A stretch of 64,000 nt of DNA from Herminiimonas sp. (lineage in GTDB: Bacteria > Pseudomonadota > Gammaproteobacteria > Burkholderiales > Burkholderiaceae). The stretch is taken from assembly GCF_030655415.1 (NCBI RefSeq), contig NZ_JAURVN010000014.1, positions 62,001-126,000 of the forward strand. Reading direction: 5' to 3'. Shown piece by piece: positions 45,504-54,748 of this stretch; the first letter of the stretch is position 1; each line of letters starts with the position of its first letter. Below the pieces are notes generated by a model. The model made no database searches. It had not been told where the DNA came from and saw only the letters and a list, made by a program, of their open reading frames with translations. The position numbers and the translations under genes are program-made.

Positions 45504-45967
45504 AGAAATTCGTTTGGGACGCATCAGCGCTAGTCAACATCAAAGAACCCAATGCGTCAGGTTATTCGCCCGGGCACAGTCTTTTCAAAGACCTCGCTGA
45601 CGGATGGATCTCTGGGCCATACCAAAATATATTTCCTGCTATCGCTGCCTTTGAGATAGATGCCACCGTTTCCAAGCTGCACCGAAAAGGAAAGCAGATA
45701 CTTCGTGAGTTTTACATAGTCAACGACACAGCCAAGATATACGCCATTGATCAAGAGCTAATATCAAAAAGCGTCGAATTTGTGGATAAAGATGGCTTCT
45801 CAAAGCTACATGGTGCTGATCTGATATACGCATGTATTGCACATCTTGAAGACGCCTATCTTGTAACTCTTGATAAGCATTTCGAAGCAGTGTCAGGCAC
45901 CGTAAAAGTCATCAACCTCAATGAGAGCAGAGATGATCCAAACTACCGTCGGCTCTTTGGCATATGA
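45500..45967 (+). CDS. PIN-domain protein (VapC-like ribonuclease fold)
   Basis: 155 residues. Acidic metal-binding positions of PIN nucleases are visible: Asp near the start (VWDASALV), a Glu in the middle (AAFEID), then GADLIYACIAHLEDAYLVTLDKHF with two further Asp. This suggests an RNase, as in VapC toxins. No VapB antitoxin gene is recognised upstream, only the 11-codon leader. The gene is more AT-rich and uses more rare codons by eye than the flanking aceB and hemN. Its stop is 11 bp before the attC-like site, the layout of an integron cassette gene. Confidence 0.7.
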   Translation: MKKFVWDASALVNIKEPNASGYSPGHSLFKDLADGWISGPYQNIFPAIAAFEIDATVSKLHRKGKQILREFYIVNDTAKIYAIDQELISKSVEFVDKDGFSKLHGADLIYACIAHLEDAYLVTLDKHFEAVSGTVKVINLNESRDDPNYRRLFGI

Positions 45968-45978
45968 CGCAGAGATGC

Positions 45979-46052
45979 ACGCTAACCCTTCGGTCAAGAG
46001 GGACGGCCCGCCGGCAAGCCGGCTCCGCGCTCCTGACCTCCAACCTTAAGCG
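45979..46052. other. Degenerate integron-type attC-like recombination site
   Basis: GCTAACC...GGTCAAGAGGGACGG opens the site and CTCCTGACCTCCAACCTTAAGC closes it. The outer boxes resemble R'' (TAACC) and R' (AACGTTAGGC changed to AACCTTAAGC). The CAAGAGGGACG word is typical of attC sites. The arms pair imperfectly (GGTCAAGAG with CTCCTGACC) around a GCCGGC-AA-GCCGGC core. Length about 74 bp fits an attC. No integrase is in the window. Confidence 0.55.
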
Positions 46053-46074
46053 CCACAACTCCACTGAGGTACTT

Positions 46075-46284
46075 ATGCGCTCTGCTATTTTTGTTGTACC
46101 AGTTTGGCTTCTTGCATTTGGCTCGCTATGGGCGGGTATCTCGCGCAATGGGAGTGAGATCGGTACGGTGTATGTTGTGCTTGGTATCCTAGGCGTCTGT
46201 GTTGCCAATGTTTTTATGCTCCAGCACCGTCGTATCGCTGAGCTTGAACGTTCCCTCTCTCTATTGGCTGGCTCAGATACCTGA
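46075..46284 (+). CDS. Small membrane protein, unknown, in a cassette-like setting
   Basis: 69 residues with two hydrophobic segments (AIFVVPVWLLAFGSLWAGI and IGTVYVVLGILGVCVANVFML), then an amphipathic tail (HRRIAELERSLSLLAGS). The ATG at 46075 has GAGGT eight bases upstream. It begins 29 bp after the R'-like end of the attC-like site, as expected for a cassette gene. No second attC follows it. No family recognised. Confidence 0.6.
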   Translation: MRSAIFVVPVWLLAFGSLWAGISRNGSEIGTVYVVLGILGVCVANVFMLQHRRIAELERSLSLLAGSDT

Positions 46285-46344
46285 GCGTCATGCTCAATTT
46301 CACACTTTTTGAACCAGCTTTCATCCTCGCTGATCCCATCATTT

Positions 46345-46385
46345 TTGATGTGGATCAAGGCTCCAAATTCCCGTCTCCGTAGACT
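46345..46385 (+). promoter_or_regulatory. FNR box and possible -10 of hemN
   Basis: TTGATGTGGATCAA (46345-46358) is a perfect TTGAT-N4-ATCAA FNR/Anr site. A -10-like TAGACT starts at 46380, 21 bp after the box, close to the 22-bp spacing of class II FNR promoters. It lies 83 bp before the hemN ATG. Confidence 0.85.
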
Positions 46386-46441
46386 CCATTTGCGGTCGTG
46401 TCATGTCCTGATTGCGGGGCAGTGATCGCTGGAACGGGAAA

Positions 46442-47893
46442 ATGACAGCTTCTGCGATACCAATTTCTTTTCTTCCCTCGGTGGAGTTTGATGCCCAGCT
46501 GATTCGCAAGTTGAATCAGGTCGGGCCGCGCTACACCTCTTATCCGACGGCTGATCGCTTCACGGCGGACTTCGGCTATCGTGATTATCTACAGGCGGTT
46601 ACCGGAGCGCGTGCGCGCAGCAATACGCATCCTTTGTCGCTGTACATCCATATTCCGTTTTGTGAATCGATTTGCTATTACTGCGGCTGCAACAAGATTG
46701 TGACGAAGGATCGCAGCAAGGCTGTGACTTATCTCAGCTACTTGAAGCGCGAAATTGAAATGCAGGGTCGTCTGCTGGTTGGCGCAAACCAGATTGAGCA
46801 ATTGCATTTTGGTGGAGGTACGCCGACTTATCTGAGTGATGCACAGATGGAAGATTTGATGACGCACTTGCGTCGCTGGTTCAGTTTTGCGTCCGATGCG
46901 AATGGTGAGTATTCGATAGAAGTTGATCCGCGTACAGTGACGCGTGAGCGCGTTCATGCTTTGCGTCGGCAGGGATTTAATCGCATCAGTTTGGGCGTGC
47001 AGGATTTCGATCCCGATGTTCAAATAGCCGTCAATCGCATACAGCCAGAGAGCGAAACGCTGGAAGTCATCAGCGCCGCGCGCGAAGCTCAGTTTCGCTC
47101 CATCAGCATCGATTTGATTTACGGTTTGCCCAAGCAAAATGTGATCACGATGAATCAGACGCTGACCAAAGTGATTGCAGCAAATCCCGATCGTATTTCA
47201 ATTTACAACTATGCGCACTTGCCGCACATTTTCAAACCGCAGCGCCGCATTGCGGAAGCTGATTTGCCTGATGCCGATACCAAGCTGGATATGCTGGCGC
47301 TGTGCATCAAGCGACTGACCGAGGCTGGTTACATTTACATAGGCATGGATCATTTTGCCAAGCCGACTGATGATCTGGCCATCGCGCAAAGACAAGGGCG
47401 CTTGCATCGTAACTTTCAGGGCTATTCGACGCACGTTGGTGCTGATCTGGTTTCCTGCGGCGTTTCCGCCATCAGCGCGGTCGGTGCGACGTACAGTCAG
47501 AACGTGAAGACGCTGGATGAATATTACGAACAGATAGAGCAAAACGAATTGCCGATTGCACGCGGTATTAAACTGACGATGGATGATTTGCTGCGCCGGA
47601 TCATCATCCAGATGTTGATGTGCAATTTTGAGTTGTCGGTGGCATCTATCGAGTTGGCGTATCCAATTTCTTTCAAGACCTACTTTGCAGCTGAGCTTGA
47701 AAAACTGCGTGGACTGGAACAGGACGGCTTGTTGACCATCGATGATGAATGGATCAGCGTCACGCTCAAGGGAAGGCTGCTGATACGGAATATCTGCATG
47801 GTATTCGATCGCTATTTGAATGCCGCTGCCGATGTGCCGCATACCACCGGCGCAGCCGAAGCCCGACCACTGCGTCATTCAAAAACAATTTAA
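46442..47893 (+). CDS. hemN: Oxygen-independent coproporphyrinogen III dehydrogenase
   Basis: 483 residues, a radical-SAM enzyme that decarboxylates coproporphyrinogen III to protoporphyrinogen IX without oxygen, feeding haem synthesis under low oxygen. The 4Fe-4S/SAM motif is YIHIPFCESICYYCGC (C-x3-C-x2-C-x-C). The HemN trailer LHFGGGTPTYLS and the C-terminal HemN domain (LLRRIIIQMLMCNFELS) follow. The start at 46442 has GGAA seven bases upstream; a TTG at 46412 is less likely. It heads the cco cluster; its FNR box ties haem supply to the high-affinity oxidase. The next gene starts 12 bp after its stop. Confidence 0.95.
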   Translation: MTASAIPISFLPSVEFDAQLIRKLNQVGPRYTSYPTADRFTADFGYRDYLQAVTGARARSNTHPLSLYIHIPFCESICYYCGCNKIVTKDRSKAVTYLSYLKREIEMQGRLLVGANQIEQLHFGGGTPTYLSDAQMEDLMTHLRRWFSFASDANGEYSIEVDPRTVTRERVHALRRQGFNRISLGVQDFDPDVQIAVNRIQPESETLEVISAAREAQFRSISIDLIYGLPKQNVITMNQTLTKVIAANPDRISIYNYAHLPHIFKPQRRIAEADLPDADTKLDMLALCIKRLTEAGYIYIGMDHFAKPTDDLAIAQRQGRLHRNFQGYSTHVGADLVSCGVSAISAVGATYSQNVKTLDEYYEQIEQNELPIARGIKLTMDDLLRRIIIQMLMCNFELSVASIELAYPISFKTYFAAELEKLRGLEQDGLLTIDDEWISVTLKGRLLIRNICMVFDRYLNAAADVPHTTGAAEARPLRHSKTI

Positions 47894-47905
47894 CGCGGTG
47901 AGCGC

Positions 47906-48706
47906 GTGACGACATTCAGCCTTCTTCCATTCTTCATGATCGGCCTGTTGGGAGGTTTGCATTGCATAGGCATGTGCGGTGGCATCGTCAGCGCGTTTTC
48001 TGCCGCGTCTAAACCGGCTCGTGCTTTCCCTGTTGCGGTCATCAATGTGCAAGTGAGCCAGATGCTTGTCTTCGAAAATGTCGCGCGCATCTTCGCCTAT
48101 AACGCGGGGCGTATTGGCAGTTATGCGATTGCCGGTGCCATGGTCGGCGGCATTGCTGGCAGCGTGCGTTCCTTATCTAAACTCGCAGCAATACAGATCG
48201 CCGGATACTGGCTGGCTAACCTGATGCTGGTCGCGCTTGGGTTGTATCTGATGGATGTCTGGCGCGGTTTGGCCCACGTCGAAGCCTTCGGCCAGATCAT
48301 CTGGCGACACATTCAACCGTTGATGAAATTACTGCTGCCGATTGACAATGCAGGCAAAGCTTTTGCGCTAGGCGGATTGTGGGGCTGGCTGCCGTGCGGC
48401 ATGGTCTACAGCGTCTTGCTGACCGCAATGTTCTCCGGCAGTGCGACCTCAGGTGCCAGCGTGATGCTGGCATTCGGGCTGGGCACCTTGCCGATGATGC
48501 TGGGCTTGGGATTGGTCGGCGCCAGATTGCGAGTATGGGCGCAGCGCCGAGCGATCAGAATCGCTTGCGGCGCAGTGGTGCTGACATTTGGTGTGCTCGG
48601 TCTGCTGCGCGCGAATGGGATGTCCGCAGGTTTCATGGATGTGTTCTGCATTACGCCACCGTCGATTACTTCATCAGTGATTAAGTCACCTGCGGGAGCG
48701 TCGTGA
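47906..48706 (+). CDS. Sulfite exporter TauE/SafE-family membrane protein of the cco cluster
   Basis: 266 residues with six or so transmembrane spans. It opens FFMIGLLGGLHCIGMCGGIVSAF, the Cys/Gly/His-rich first helix of this subgroup, and repeats a GWLPCGMVYSVLL helix later. The Met/Cys/His-rich helices suggest transition-metal handling. Such genes are often next to ccoI or hemN, where a copper link to cbb3 assembly is suspected; the substrate is not shown here. The GTG start at 47906 follows hemN by 12 bp. Its TGA shares its last A with the ATG of ccoI. Confidence 0.78.
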   Translation: MTTFSLLPFFMIGLLGGLHCIGMCGGIVSAFSAASKPARAFPVAVINVQVSQMLVFENVARIFAYNAGRIGSYAIAGAMVGGIAGSVRSLSKLAAIQIAGYWLANLMLVALGLYLMDVWRGLAHVEAFGQIIWRHIQPLMKLLLPIDNAGKAFALGGLWGWLPCGMVYSVLLTAMFSGSATSGASVMLAFGLGTLPMMLGLGLVGARLRVWAQRRAIRIACGAVVLTFGVLGLLRANGMSAGFMDVFCITPPSITSSVIKSPAGAS

Positions 48707-51243
48707 TGAGCGCCGTTTTCATGGATAGCAATCAGCCTGTAGCAGATGCATCATTGCCGGATGAGGTTTGCTATCACTGCGGTTTGCCTGTTCCGCTTGA
48801 GTCAACGTGGCGAGTCACGATAGACGAGCAAGCGCGCGCCATGTGCTGCCCAGGTTGTGAAGCGGCAGCACACACCATCGTAGAAATGGGCTTGTCCGAT
48901 TATTACCGCACACGTTCTGCTTTTTCTTCCTCGACCGATAGCGCGGCATTGTTGCCGGAGGAATTGCTGCTTTACGATTTGCCGGACGCACTCAAACAAT
49001 TCGACCTGAATGCGGAATGTGCGGAAGTCACCTTATCGATAGAAGGCATACGTTGCGCCGCCTGCGTCTGGCTGATTGAACGACGTCTCGCGCGTTTGCC
49101 CGGCTTGCATGCGGTTAACTTGAACGTGGCAACGGAACGCTTGTATGTCCGATGGAATAAGGCGAGCTGCAAACCAAGCGATATTCTTCAAGCGATACGC
49201 GATATTGGTTACGTCGCTTATCCGTACGAGACCGCCAGACACGATGCGCAGTTACGCCGTGCCAGCCGTACCTTGTCACGCCAGCTATTCGTGGCTGGTT
49301 TGTCGATGATGCAGGTGATGATGTATGCGGTGCCTGCCTACATTTCGCACGATGGCACGCTGGAAGCGGATATGGCTGAGTTGATGCGCTGGGCCAGCTT
49401 GTTGCTCACGATACCTGCGATCTGTTACTCGGCGCTGCCGTTTTTCAAAGGCGCTTACGCAAGCTTGCGGCACCGTACGCTGGGGATGGATGTGCCCGTG
49501 TCACTAGGCATAGGTGCTGCATTTATCGCAAGTGTCGTCGCGGTGGTACAAGGCAGCGGCGATGTGTATTTTGACTCGGTCACGATGTTTATCTTTTTGC
49601 TGTTGTGCAGTCGTTATCTGGAGTCGGTCGCTCGCCGCAAAGCGGCTGCTGCACTAGAAAAACTTCAACATGCTTTGCCCGCATCTGCATCACGCATGAA
49701 TACCTATCCGACGCAGCGCGATTGCAGCATGGTCTCGGCAACACAGCTTTGTGCAGGCGATTTCATCCTGGTCAAACCGGGTGAGGCGATAGCGGTCGAT
49801 GGCGAGATTGTCGAAGGCAGTAGCACGATAGACATGTCGCTGCTAACAGGAGAAAGTCTCCCTTTGAAGAAAGCAGTCGGCGACATGCTGCCTGGTGGCG
49901 CGATCAATATTTCACAAGCGATCGTAATGCGCGTCAGCAAGATTGTGACCGAGAGCACCTTATCTCAATTGCTGAAACTGGTAGAGCGTGCTGGCAATGC
50001 GAAGCCGCAGATTGCCTTGTGGGCAGATCGTGTCGCTGCATGGTTTGTAGGCGCACTATTGCTGTTTGCGATCGCTGTATTCCTGTTCTGGTACTGGCAT
50101 GATGCGTCGCGCGCTTGGCCGATTGCGATTGCGGTATTGGTTGTGTCATGCCCTTGTGCCTTGTCGCTTGCCACGCCAACGGCATTGGCTGCTGCTACCG
50201 ACAGGTTGGTACAACAAGGTGTTTTGATCGTACAGCCGCATGTTTTAGAAATCCTGCATCGCGCTACGCATATCGTGTTTGATAAAACCGGTACGCTGAC
50301 AGTGGGCAAGCCTGTATTGCAAAAAACTCAGATATTCGGTCTGGCCGAGCGCCAAGATTGTTTACAAATTGCTGCAGCATTGGAGGCGTCGAATGCACAT
50401 CCTTTTGCGCAAGCTATTGTTGCCGCGGCCGACAAATTAACGCCAGCGATGCGCGCGACTAATTTGGTGTATGTAGCAGGTCAGGGTGTAGCAGGGGAGG
50501 TTGACGGTATCCGATATTGTCTCGGCAATGCGCTCTTTGTCAGTGAGCTTGCGGGTCGTCCGGTTTCAGACCAGAGTGAGGCCGGGATGACGCCGGTATA
50601 TCTGGTTACCACCGACGTCTTGCTGGCTCGTTTTGATCTGGCAGACGCTATACGCGATGATGCGCGCAAGGTGATTTCCTATTTTCAGAGGCACGGTAAA
50701 GCCGTCATCCTGTTAAGTGGTGACCAGGAAGAGGTGACACGACACGTTGCGCGAAAACTTGGCATCACCGAAGCGCATGGCGCCTGCCTTCCAGAGAAAA
50801 AGCTGGCTTTTGTGCAGGCATTGCAGCAGCAAGGAAAGATCGTGGCGATGGTAGGCGATGGCGTTAATGATGCAGCAGTTTTGCGTGCTGCAGATGTATC
50901 GTTTGCGATGGGTTCTGGTTCTGCGTTGGCACAGACGCATGCTGATACCGTTTTGTTGTCGCCGCATCTTTCCGCCGTATCGAATACTGCGGAAGTCGCC
51001 GCTAAAGCGATGCGTGTGATTCGGCAGAATCTGGTGTGGGCTACCTGCTACAACCTGTTTGCGATTCCTGCGGCAGCGATCGGCTTGATCAATCCATGGT
51101 TGTCAGGCATAGGTATGTCTTTCAGCTCGGCGGTGGTGATAGTCAACGCGCTGCGCTTGCGTCGGATTCCGCGCGACCAGGCTAACGTCGGCAAATCGAC
51201 TGCGATCACAAGTGACGTCGCAGTCATGCACGATAAGGTTTAA
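48706..51243 (+). CDS. ccoI: Copper-type P-type ATPase CcoI
   Basis: 845 residues, the FixI/CcoI ATPase that exports copper for maturation of cbb3 oxidase. Cysteine-rich N-terminal motifs (VCYHCGLPVP, CCPGCEAA) precede an HMA domain with GIRCAACVWLIE. The transmembrane CPC motif (VVSCPCALSLATP), phosphorylation site FDKTGTLTVGK, TGES loop (LLTGESLPL) and hinge MVGDGVNDAAVLRAADVSFAMG complete a P1B-type pump. The start is an ATG at 48706 sharing one base with the previous stop (TGATG), with GGGAG eight bases before it; a GTG one codon earlier is possible. It lies 8 bp before ccoS. Confidence 0.95.
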   Translation: MSAVFMDSNQPVADASLPDEVCYHCGLPVPLESTWRVTIDEQARAMCCPGCEAAAHTIVEMGLSDYYRTRSAFSSSTDSAALLPEELLLYDLPDALKQFDLNAECAEVTLSIEGIRCAACVWLIERRLARLPGLHAVNLNVATERLYVRWNKASCKPSDILQAIRDIGYVAYPYETARHDAQLRRASRTLSRQLFVAGLSMMQVMMYAVPAYISHDGTLEADMAELMRWASLLLTIPAICYSALPFFKGAYASLRHRTLGMDVPVSLGIGAAFIASVVAVVQGSGDVYFDSVTMFIFLLLCSRYLESVARRKAAAALEKLQHALPASASRMNTYPTQRDCSMVSATQLCAGDFILVKPGEAIAVDGEIVEGSSTIDMSLLTGESLPLKKAVGDMLPGGAINISQAIVMRVSKIVTESTLSQLLKLVERAGNAKPQIALWADRVAAWFVGALLLFAIAVFLFWYWHDASRAWPIAIAVLVVSCPCALSLATPTALAAATDRLVQQGVLIVQPHVLEILHRATHIVFDKTGTLTVGKPVLQKTQIFGLAERQDCLQIAAALEASNAHPFAQAIVAAADKLTPAMRATNLVYVAGQGVAGEVDGIRYCLGNALFVSELAGRPVSDQSEAGMTPVYLVTTDVLLARFDLADAIRDDARKVISYFQRHGKAVILLSGDQEEVTRHVARKLGITEAHGACLPEKKLAFVQALQQQGKIVAMVGDGVNDAAVLRAADVSFAMGSGSALAQTHADTVLLSPHLSAVSNTAEVAAKAMRVIRQNLVWATCYNLFAIPAAAIGLINPWLSGIGMSFSSAVVIVNALRLRRIPRDQANVGKSTAITSDVAVMHDKV

Positions 51244-51251
51244 GCAGCGCC

Positions 51252-51398
51252 ATGGAAGCTCTCTATATTCTGATCCCACTCAGTATCCTGATCGTATTCC
51301 TCGCGATCTGGGTCTTCTTTCGCGCATCGGACAGCGGCCAGTTCGATGACTTGAAAGGTCCCGGCGAACGTCTGCTGCAAGATGACGACAGGCCTTGA
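51252..51398 (+). CDS. ccoS: Cbb3 oxidase maturation protein CcoS
   Basis: 48 residues, below usual ORF cutoffs. It shows one N-terminal membrane span (ALYILIPLSILIVFLAIWVFFRA) and the FixS/CcoS tail (RASDSGQFDDLKGPGERLLQDDD). CcoS is needed for cofactor insertion into cbb3 oxidase and typically follows ccoI, as here with 8 bp spacing. The ATG at 51252 is the only sensible start. Confidence 0.9.
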   Translation: MEALYILIPLSILIVFLAIWVFFRASDSGQFDDLKGPGERLLQDDDRP

Positions 51399-51494
51399 GG
51401 CAGATTTGGATAGCTGTCTTATATTCTTCTACACGCTTATCTTGTAGTTCACAGCAAACAAGTCTGCTCATTCAGCAGCTTTGTTGTATATCGT

Positions 51495-51536
51495 TTGATG
51501 CAAATCAAAATGTCTCCCGTCTTGCCGCCTTACCCT
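51495..51536 (+). promoter_or_regulatory. FNR box and -10 of the ccoNOQP operon
   Basis: TTGATGCAAATCAA (51495-51508) is a perfect FNR site. A -10-like TACCCT (51531-51536) begins exactly 22 bp after it, the class II FNR spacing, so transcription would start near 51544. It lies 65 bp before the GTG of ccoN. Confidence 0.88.
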
Positions 51537-51573
51537 CAAGTTCATCATCGTTGTACTTTAGGGAGAAGGTTTG

Positions 51574-53001
51574 GTGGACAAGACACTTGACTACAATTAC
51601 AAGATCGTCAAACAGTTCGCGATCGCCACCGTAGCATGGGGCGTGATAGGGATGCTGGTCGGCGTCTTTATCGCGGCACAACTGGCGTGGCCAGCACTGA
51701 ACTTTGACATTGCATGGTTGAGCTATGGTCGCTTGCGCCCATTGCATACCAACGGCGTCATTTTCGCGTTTGGTATTTGCGGACTGTTCGCCACTTCCTA
51801 TTACGTCGTGCAACGAACCTGTCAGGTTCGCTTGTTTTGCGACAAGCTGGCTGCATTCACATTCTGGGGTTGGCAATTGGTGCTGATACTGGCGGTGATC
51901 ACCTTGCCGATGGGCTTGACCCGCGCCAAGGAATACGCTGAACTGGAATGGCCGATCACAATTTTGATCACCATAGTCTGGGTTGCGTACGCCGTGGTCT
52001 TCTTCGGTACGCTGCTGAAGCGCAAGGTCGCCCACATCTACGTCGCAAACTGGTTCTTTGGTGCCTACATTATTGCCGTCGCTGTGCTGCATATCGTCAA
52101 CGGCGCCAGCATGCCGGCCTCGCTGGGCAAATCGTATTCAGCTTATTCGGGTGTGCAGGACGCGATGATCCAGTGGTGGTACGGTCACAACGCTGTCGGC
52201 TTTATTTTGACCGCCGGTTATCTCGGCATGGTGTATTACTTCATCCCGAAACAGGCAGAGCGTCCGGTTTATTCATATCGTTTATCCATCGTCCATTTCT
52301 GGGCACTGATCTTCACGTACATGTGGGCCGGCCCACACCATTTGCACTACACCGCATTACCGGACTGGACGCAATCTATAGGCATGGTGTTTTCGCTGGT
52401 GTTGTTGGCGCCTTCGTGGGGCGGCATGATCAACGGCATGATGACGCTGTCTGGCGCGTGGCACAAATTGCGCTCTGATCCTATCCTCAAATTCCTGATT
52501 GTCTCGCTGTCCTTCTATGGCATCGCTACCTTTGAAGGTCCGATGATGTCGATCAAGACCGTCAATTCCTTGTCGCATTACACAGACTGGACTATAGGCC
52601 ATGTACATGCTGGCGCATTGGGCTGGGTCGGATTCATCACGATGGGTTCTATCTATTACCTGATTCCGCGCTTGTCCGGCAAAAAGGAAATGTGGAGCAC
52701 GCAATTGATAGAACTTCACTTCTGGGTCGCAACCATCGGCATCGTCCTGTACATCGCATCAATGTGGATTGCCGGCGTGATGCAAGGACTGATGTGGCGC
52801 GCTGTAAATCCGGACGGCACCCTGACTTACACCTTTGTTGAAAGCGTGAAGGCGACGTATCCGTACTACGTGATTCGTTTCACTGGTGGCTTGTTGTACC
52901 TGTCGGGCATGTTGCTGATGGCTTACAACACGTGGATGACGTTGCGCGACAGCAAGGTAGTCAATGCGCGGATTCCCGAGGTCCTTCCTGCGCATGCCTA
53001 G
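51574..53001 (+). CDS. ccoN: Cytochrome c oxidase cbb3-type subunit I
   Basis: 475 residues, the catalytic haem-copper subunit of the high-affinity cbb3 oxidase. Twelve hydrophobic helices and the conserved His positions are visible: [36 protein letters not shown] with the cross-linked Tyr region, [14 protein letters not shown] (Cu-site histidines), and [17 protein letters not shown] (haem histidines). The GTG at 51574 is used, with GGGAG eight bases upstream; a TTG one codon earlier is also open. It opens ccoNOQP, preceded by an FNR box. Confidence 0.96.
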   Translation: MDKTLDYNYKIVKQFAIATVAWGVIGMLVGVFIAAQLAWPALNFDIAWLSYGRLRPLHTNGVIFAFGICGLFATSYYVVQRTCQVRLFCDKLAAFTFWGWQLVLILAVITLPMGLTRAKEYAELEWPITILITIVWVAYAVVFFGTLLKRKVAHIYVANWFFGAYIIAVAVLHIVNGASMPASLGKSYSAYSGVQDAMIQWWYGHNAVGFILTAGYLGMVYYFIPKQAERPVYSYRLSIVHFWALIFTYMWAGPHHLHYTALPDWTQSIGMVFSLVLLAPSWGGMINGMMTLSGAWHKLRSDPILKFLIVSLSFYGIATFEGPMMSIKTVNSLSHYTDWTIGHVHAGALGWVGFITMGSIYYLIPRLSGKKEMWSTQLIELHFWVATIGIVLYIASMWIAGVMQGLMWRAVNPDGTLTYTFVESVKATYPYYVIRFTGGLLYLSGMLLMAYNTWMTLRDSKVVNARIPEVLPAHA

Positions 53002-53026
53002 AACACTACAGATCAAGGAGCATTGA

Positions 53027-53641
53027 ATGAAATTTTCACATGAGTGGATCGAAAAGAATCCATGGCTGTTGATCGCACTGGTGACGCTGGTCATCAGCGT
53101 CGGCGGTGCGGTAGAGATCGTGCCGCTGTTCTTCCAGAAATCAACGACTGAACCGATTGCTGGCTTGAAGCCATACTCGCCTTTACGCCTGGCTGGTCGA
53201 GATATTTATACGCGGGAAGGCTGCTACAACTGTCATTCGCAAATGATTCGTCCTTTCCGCGCAGAGACCGAACGCTACGGTCATTACTCGGTGGCTGGCG
53301 AGTTTGTCTACGACCGGCCGTTCCAGTGGGGATCGAAGCGTACAGGTCCGGATCTGGCACGGGTTGGTGGTCGCTACAGTGATGAATGGCATCGCACGCA
53401 TCTGGATAATCCGCGCGACCTGGTTCCTGAATCGAATATGCCCGGCTATCCATGGCTGGCAAAAACCAGACTCGTTCCTGCAGAAATCACGCCAAAAATG
53501 AATGCGTTGCAGCGCCTGGGTGTGCCTTACACAAATGAAGAAATCAAGGCGGCACCAGCAGAACTGGTAGGCAAGACGGAGCAGGATGCGCTGATCGCAT
53601 ATCTGCAGGGACTCGGCATTTTGATCAAGGCGAGACGCTAA
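53027..53641 (+). CDS. ccoO: Cytochrome c oxidase cbb3-type subunit II (mono-haem)
   Basis: 204 residues, membrane-anchored cytochrome c of cbb3 oxidase. One N-terminal span ([24 protein letters not shown]), then the single haem-binding motif CYNCH (Cys66-Cys69-His70) and a distal Met segment [11 protein letters not shown]. It accepts electrons from CcoP and hands them to CcoN. It follows ccoN by 25 bp with a clear AAGGAG before its ATG. Confidence 0.95.
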   Translation: MKFSHEWIEKNPWLLIALVTLVISVGGAVEIVPLFFQKSTTEPIAGLKPYSPLRLAGRDIYTREGCYNCHSQMIRPFRAETERYGHYSVAGEFVYDRPFQWGSKRTGPDLARVGGRYSDEWHRTHLDNPRDLVPESNMPGYPWLAKTRLVPAEITPKMNALQRLGVPYTNEEIKAAPAELVGKTEQDALIAYLQGLGILIKARR

Positions 53642-53643
53642 TC

Positions 53644-53817
53644 ATGAATATTTCCATCGATGCGAGCAGCATCATGACGGTAGTGAGCTTTCTGACATTT
53701 GTCGGCATTTTGGTATGGACGTATGTCATACATCGCGGCAGTGACTTTGATACGGCGGCACGCACGCCGTTTGCGGATGAAGAAGACATGGAGAAAGAGG
53801 AGCACAGCCATGTCTGA
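53644..53817 (+). CDS. ccoQ: Cytochrome cbb3 oxidase small subunit CcoQ
   Basis: 57 residues. One membrane span (MTVVSFLTFVGILVWTYVI), then the CcoQ-type HRGSDFDTAARTPFADEEDMEKEEHSH tail. CcoQ stabilises the cbb3 complex. It begins 2 bp after the ccoO stop and overlaps the start of ccoP by 8 bp. Confidence 0.9.
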   Translation: MNISIDASSIMTVVSFLTFVGILVWTYVIHRGSDFDTAARTPFADEEDMEKEEHSHV

Positions 53818-54748
53818 TTTCACCAATGATTTCTGGAACATTTACATCTCGGTATTGACGTTGCTTGGCATCATCGGTTGCGGCATTTTGCTGTGGTCGC
53901 AATCCCAGGTCAAAGTCAAGATTGAGCCGAGTACCAATCATCAGATGAAAACTACCGGTCATGTTTGGGATGAAGACCTGACCGAGTTGAACACACCAAT
54001 GCCACGCTGGTGGATGTGGTTGTTTTATATCACCATCGTTTTTGCATTGGGCTATCTCGCCTTGTATCCAGGCCTTGGCACCTATGCCGGTAAGTTGGGT
54101 TGGAAATCAGCTGATGCCTATCAAACCGAATTAAAAAAAGCCGATGCTGAATACGGTCCGCTGTTCAATCAGTATCAGCAGCAGGATTTGAAAGCTGTTG
54201 CCGCGGATACCAAGGCACATGCAATCGGCGAGCGTCTATTCCTCACTTATTGCGCGCAATGCCACGGCTCTGATGCACGCGGCAACAAGGGTTATCCAAA
54301 TCTGACTGACAAGGATTGGTTATATGGCGGCGCGCCGGAAGTCATCAAGACCACGATTCTGCAAGGTCGCCACGGCATCATGCCATCGATGGCAGCAGCG
54401 CTTGGTTCCGACAAAGATGTAGAAGACGTTGCTCATTACGTATTGAGTTTGTCTGGTTCCAATTCCGATCCGATTAAAACGGTATTCGGCAAATCCAAAT
54501 TTGCTGCCTGCGTAGCCTGTCATGGCGCAGATGGCAAAGGTAACCAATTGTTGGGTGCGCCCAACCTGAGCGACAAAATCTGGCTGTATGGCGGTAGCTC
54601 CAACACCATCATGGAAACCATACGTAAAGGTCGCGACAACACAATGCCGGCGTTCGAAGAGTTCCTCGGTGATGCCAAGGTGCATGTGCTGGCTGCCTAC
54701 GTGTGGAGCTTGTCTAACGATGTCAAAGCCGAGCAGGCGAGTAAATGA
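53810..54748 (+). CDS. ccoP: Cytochrome c oxidase cbb3-type subunit III (di-haem)
   Basis: 312 residues. Two N-terminal spans (about 10-30 and 67-88) and two cytochrome c domains with CAQCH (Cys148-Cys151-His152) and CVACH (Cys234-Cys237-His238). The segments GIMPSMAAAL and NTMPAFEEFL supply distal ligands. It receives electrons from bc1 or soluble cytochrome c. I start it at the ATG at 53810, inside the end of ccoQ, giving MSDFTNDFWNIYI. Its TGA shares one base with the ATG of the next small frame. Confidence 0.94.
   Translation: MSDFTNDFWNIYISVLTLLGIIGCGILLWSQSQVKVKIEPSTNHQMKTTGHVWDEDLTELNTPMPRWWMWLFYITIVFALGYLALYPGLGTYAGKLGWKSADAYQTELKKADAEYGPLFNQYQQQDLKAVAADTKAHAIGERLFLTYCAQCHGSDARGNKGYPNLTDKDWLYGGAPEVIKTTILQGRHGIMPSMAAALGSDKDVEDVAHYVLSLSGSNSDPIKTVFGKSKFAACVACHGADGKGNQLLGAPNLSDKIWLYGGSSNTIMETIRKGRDNTMPAFEEFLGDAKVHVLAAYVWSLSNDVKAEQASK

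Noticed and set aside
45964..46284. 106-codon version of the small membrane protein starting in the PIN gene stop
   Set aside because: Its first 37 codons run through the attC-like site; the internal ATG at 46075 has a better ribosome binding site.
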